Part shown: positions 7,501-8,018 of the stretch, in pieces
How the letters are laid out: every line of letters starts with the position of its first letter
Numbering within the stretch: the stretch's first letter is position 1
Source: Flavobacteriales bacterium
Lineage (GTDB): Bacteria; Bacteroidota; Bacteroidia; Flavobacteriales_D; Sanyastnellaceae
Direction: 5' to 3'
DNA: 8,018 bases
Assembly (NCBI GenBank): GCA_947457285.1
Contig: CANGVZ010000085.1
Span: 1 to 8,018 of the forward strand
Position numbers and translations under genes: made by a program
The notes under the pieces: model-generated
Database searches by the model: none
What the model was told of the DNA's origin: nothing
What the model saw: the letters and a program-made list of their open reading frames with translations, nothing else

Positions 7501-8018
7501 TCAGTGGAAATTTGCAACGGCAACAGGTCTTATTATCGCTGAAGAGTTTACAATTGGAAACCAGTTCTATCTCGGACAATCTAGTGCTATTACTAACAAT
7601 CTGTTTATGATTGTAACAGTAAAAGCAATGGTGAATAGCGTTTGGGGAAATTATGGGCAAGCTTGCACAGTAGAAACCGAACAAATGCTCGGTACTACTG
7701 AACTTTCCACGGCAGACTGTGGAAGTACTATCAACGCATGGGATCAAATCATAACAGCAACCGCAATTGACAATGCTGCAATTTATGAATGGAGTTTTGT
7801 AAGCGCTAATGGTGTTATCTCTACAACGAGCATTGGAAATACCTTGGTTATTAGCACCAGCCTTGGTCTACAAAATAATACTGAGTACATCGTAACAGTA
7901 AGAGCTGAGGTGACAGATATGGGTTACACCAACTGGGGAAATCCTTGTTCCATCGAGCTTGCTATAAATTCTGTAGGAGTAAATGAAATTAATCAAGACT
8001 CGGTCATTATCTATCCAA
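4565..8018 (+). CDS. secreted pappalysin-type (M43) metalloprotease with PKD, SprB-repeat and type IX sorting modules, 3'-truncated by the window
   Basis: One frame stays open from ATG 4565 to the window edge (1151 residues), and the stop lies beyond it. Residues 1-25 form a signal peptide with a Lys-containing start, hydrophobic core 11-20 and likely cleavage SVG|Q. A pro-region follows with PCGSDHKND at 32-40, matching the conserved 'CGTDH' segment of Bacteroidota M43 proteins; Cys33 may act as a cysteine switch. The catalytic domain, about 76-338, carries the zinc motif HEMGHYLGLYH (245-255; His245, His249, His255, Glu246), then GDRVCDTPP and a Met-turn region NYLDY (300-304) with Leu302 where Met is usual. 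The tail holds a CARDB-like domain (about 344-448), a beta-sandwich with GCYNLIFYDAYGDG at 503-516 (about 452-551), a PKD domain (about 558-642), four SprB repeats (645-940), two copies of a WGN..C module (948-1133), then the start of a sorting domain. M43 enzymes are zinc endopeptidases; the target is unknown. The first ATG is chosen because later Met10 or Met16 would remove the charged n-region. Confidence 0.93.
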   Translation, partial: MKTLTFKQTMISILGMLVFAIQSVGQTSNDIPCGSDHKNDSLFQNDPRFSRSMFLLESRVHAQQQLSTEERSNTIHTLPVVVHIIHEGEPYGQGSNITDEQIFSAIEALNDDFRKVPGTNGFGNGVDIQVQFCLASRNPQGQPTTGIVRVNGSSVPLYAEQGIQSSGGNGANEAAVKALSTWPRASYVNIWIVNEIGNNDAGGGVQGYAYFPFNNPVDGIVLLFNAFGTTGNLKSYTNMNRTLTHEMGHYLGLYHTFHDTNSCTEANCNTGGDRVCDTPPTTLNASCNSPACGGTQQVQNYLDYTSQTCQNMFTEGQKVRMRTTLEEERTSLLSSLGCMPVYTRDAGITGVIAPIGTSCNTSYNPIVTLTNFGSAALTSVTINYNVNGVGNSTFSWTGNLASGASTTVNLPAITVGLGNLTFYAFTSNPNGLSDENASNNQSTSNFNVTNGATLTLSVTVDFFGAETSWEIRDQSNNLMDFGGPYINNAQGTVFTEPLCLPNGCYNLIFYDAYGDGQSFTNGSFTLRDANNVVLVTRSGNWGAVSTNPFCVTGAPEGAAPTAAFTVNDNLICANSSVNFTFTGTNAPTSYAWTFEGASTTSSSVMSPQNITYSTAGTYDVTLTVSNEFGSNTYTCNDCITVSNAPTVTFSISNPTCFGGNNGGIVTTASGGNAPYSYAWVSGPTTANRTNLAAGSYNLTVTDAQGCVRQATATISQPSAISITNSVSNVTCAGENDGTISVNATGGTGNKTYSWNNGLSGNSISGLTAGSYILTVTDANGCVANQTINVSQPPMLQVSVFHSDLTCNGSNDGNAVASSVGGTGEISFTWSNGATGQFITDVPAGVYIITATDANGCTDTESFIIEQPDILVANVIVTSAETCAGNDGAASIEVEGGNGDYTILWGDGTQGAVLNNVSAGQYSVAIADASGCALNASFTIPYECEVSVASTGLIQSDCGLENVSLSTVLTCEPVENASMYQWKFATATGLIIAEEFTIGNQFYLGQSSAITNNLFMIVTVKAMVNSVWGNYGQACTVETEQMLGTTELSTADCGSTINAWDQIITATAIDNAAIYEWSFVSANGVISTTSIGNTLVISTSLGLQNNTEYIVTVRAEVTDMGYTNWGNPCSIELAINSVGVNEINQDSVIIYP
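6497..7384 (+). repeat. four tandem SprB repeats in the protease
   Basis: Residues 645-717, 718-792, 793-867 and 868-940 are four tandem copies of about 75 residues. Each has an early 'TC.G.NDG' segment, a central aromatic 'YSW/FTW' strand, then 'AGSY..TVTDANGC' and a closing 'QP' or 'IP'. The first Cys falls at 656, 731, 806 and 882 and the second at 706, 781, 856 and 931, so the pair is 49-50 residues apart every time, consistent with one disulfide per repeat. This is the SprB-repeat pattern found in the gliding adhesin SprB and in many type IX-secreted Bacteroidota proteins. DNA similarity is still visible in the GGTAGCTAT...ACAGT segments of copies 1 and 2. Copy 4 is the most diverged (IADASGC, WGDG). 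The repeats probably form a spacer or binding stalk outside the cell. Confidence 0.88.
7406..7963 (+). repeat. tandem pair of about 90-residue modules before the sorting domain
   Basis: Two copies of a diverged module occupy residues 948-1038 and 1041-1133. Shared landmarks in order are DCG (956-958 and 1051-1053), an aromatic strand Y-x-W-x-F (979-983 and 1074-1078), a V-T-V-(K/R)-A strand, and W-G-N ending in Cys (WGNYGQAC at 1027-1034, WGNPC at 1124-1128). I recall similar Fn3/Ig-like modules next to the sorting domains of other Bacteroidota secreted proteins, but I cannot name a Pfam family with confidence. Each probably has one disulfide between its two conserved Cys residues. The function is likely structural or adhesive. 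Confidence 0.7.
7976..8018 (+). other. start of a type IX secretion C-terminal sorting domain (cut by window edge)
   Basis: The last visible residues are VGVNEINQDSVIIYP (1138-1151 region), with one extra base left over. A short hydrophilic linker followed by a hydrophobic strand and Tyr-Pro is how type A sorting domains usually open ('...VxxYPNP...'). About 60-75 further residues ending in a G-x-Y and Lys-rich strand would be expected outside the window. The call is made from this opening alone. Confidence 0.75.

Noticed and set aside
6091..7747. Several minus-strand open frames of 78-98 codons opposite the SprB/module region of the protease
   Set aside because: They are antisense shadows of a clearly coding plus-strand frame, rich in Cys/Ser/Thr as expected from the complement of Thr/Ala/Gly codons, and show no domain pattern or leader.

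Overview
The window looks like an ordinary chromosomal segment of a Bacteroidota bacterium, probably Flavobacteriales-like. The evidence is a right-hand gene with a Bacteroidota-style modular secreted protease (M43 domain, PKD, SprB repeats, start of a type IX secretion C-terminal domain), a left-edge protein tail resembling a type IX sorting tail, AT-rich leaders with weak Shine-Dalgarno sites, and a moderately low GC content by eye. The assignment rests on domain architecture, not on any search.

Layout. Positions 1-141 hold the 3' end of a plus-strand gene. Positions 142-310 are a non-coding spacer between convergent genes with unusually strong self-complementarity. Positions 311-4417 are four minus-strand genes, closely spaced and probably one transcript. 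In transcription order they are an acetyl-CoA acetyltransferase (thiolase), a membrane-anchored CapD/PglF/WbpM-type nucleotide-sugar 4,6-dehydratase, an unrecognised 133-residue protein and a YigZ/IMPACT-family protein. The gaps are 7, 35 and 12 bases. Positions 4418-4564 are a divergent intergenic region that must carry promoters for both sides. From 4565 to the right edge runs one uninterrupted plus-strand frame of 1151 codons, open at the window end, encoding a large secreted pappalysin-type (M43) metalloprotease.

How the genes relate. The protease is built for export: signal peptide, pro-region with a conserved Cys, zinc site, a long tail of beta-sandwich and Ig-like modules, and the first residues of a C-terminal domain that would send it across the outer membrane through the type IX system. 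The dehydratase would supply an unusual deoxy-amino sugar for cell-surface glycans. The thiolase is central carbon/lipid or polymer metabolism and has no obvious link to the sugar enzyme. The four-gene minus cluster therefore looks like a housekeeping co-transcript rather than a dedicated pathway.

Novelty. I see no defence system, mobile element, CRISPR array, tRNA or rRNA. The points most worth a second look are the structured convergent spacer (185-309), the Leu in place of the Met-turn Met in the protease, the duplicated module before its sorting domain, and the small unrecognised protein at 935-1336.
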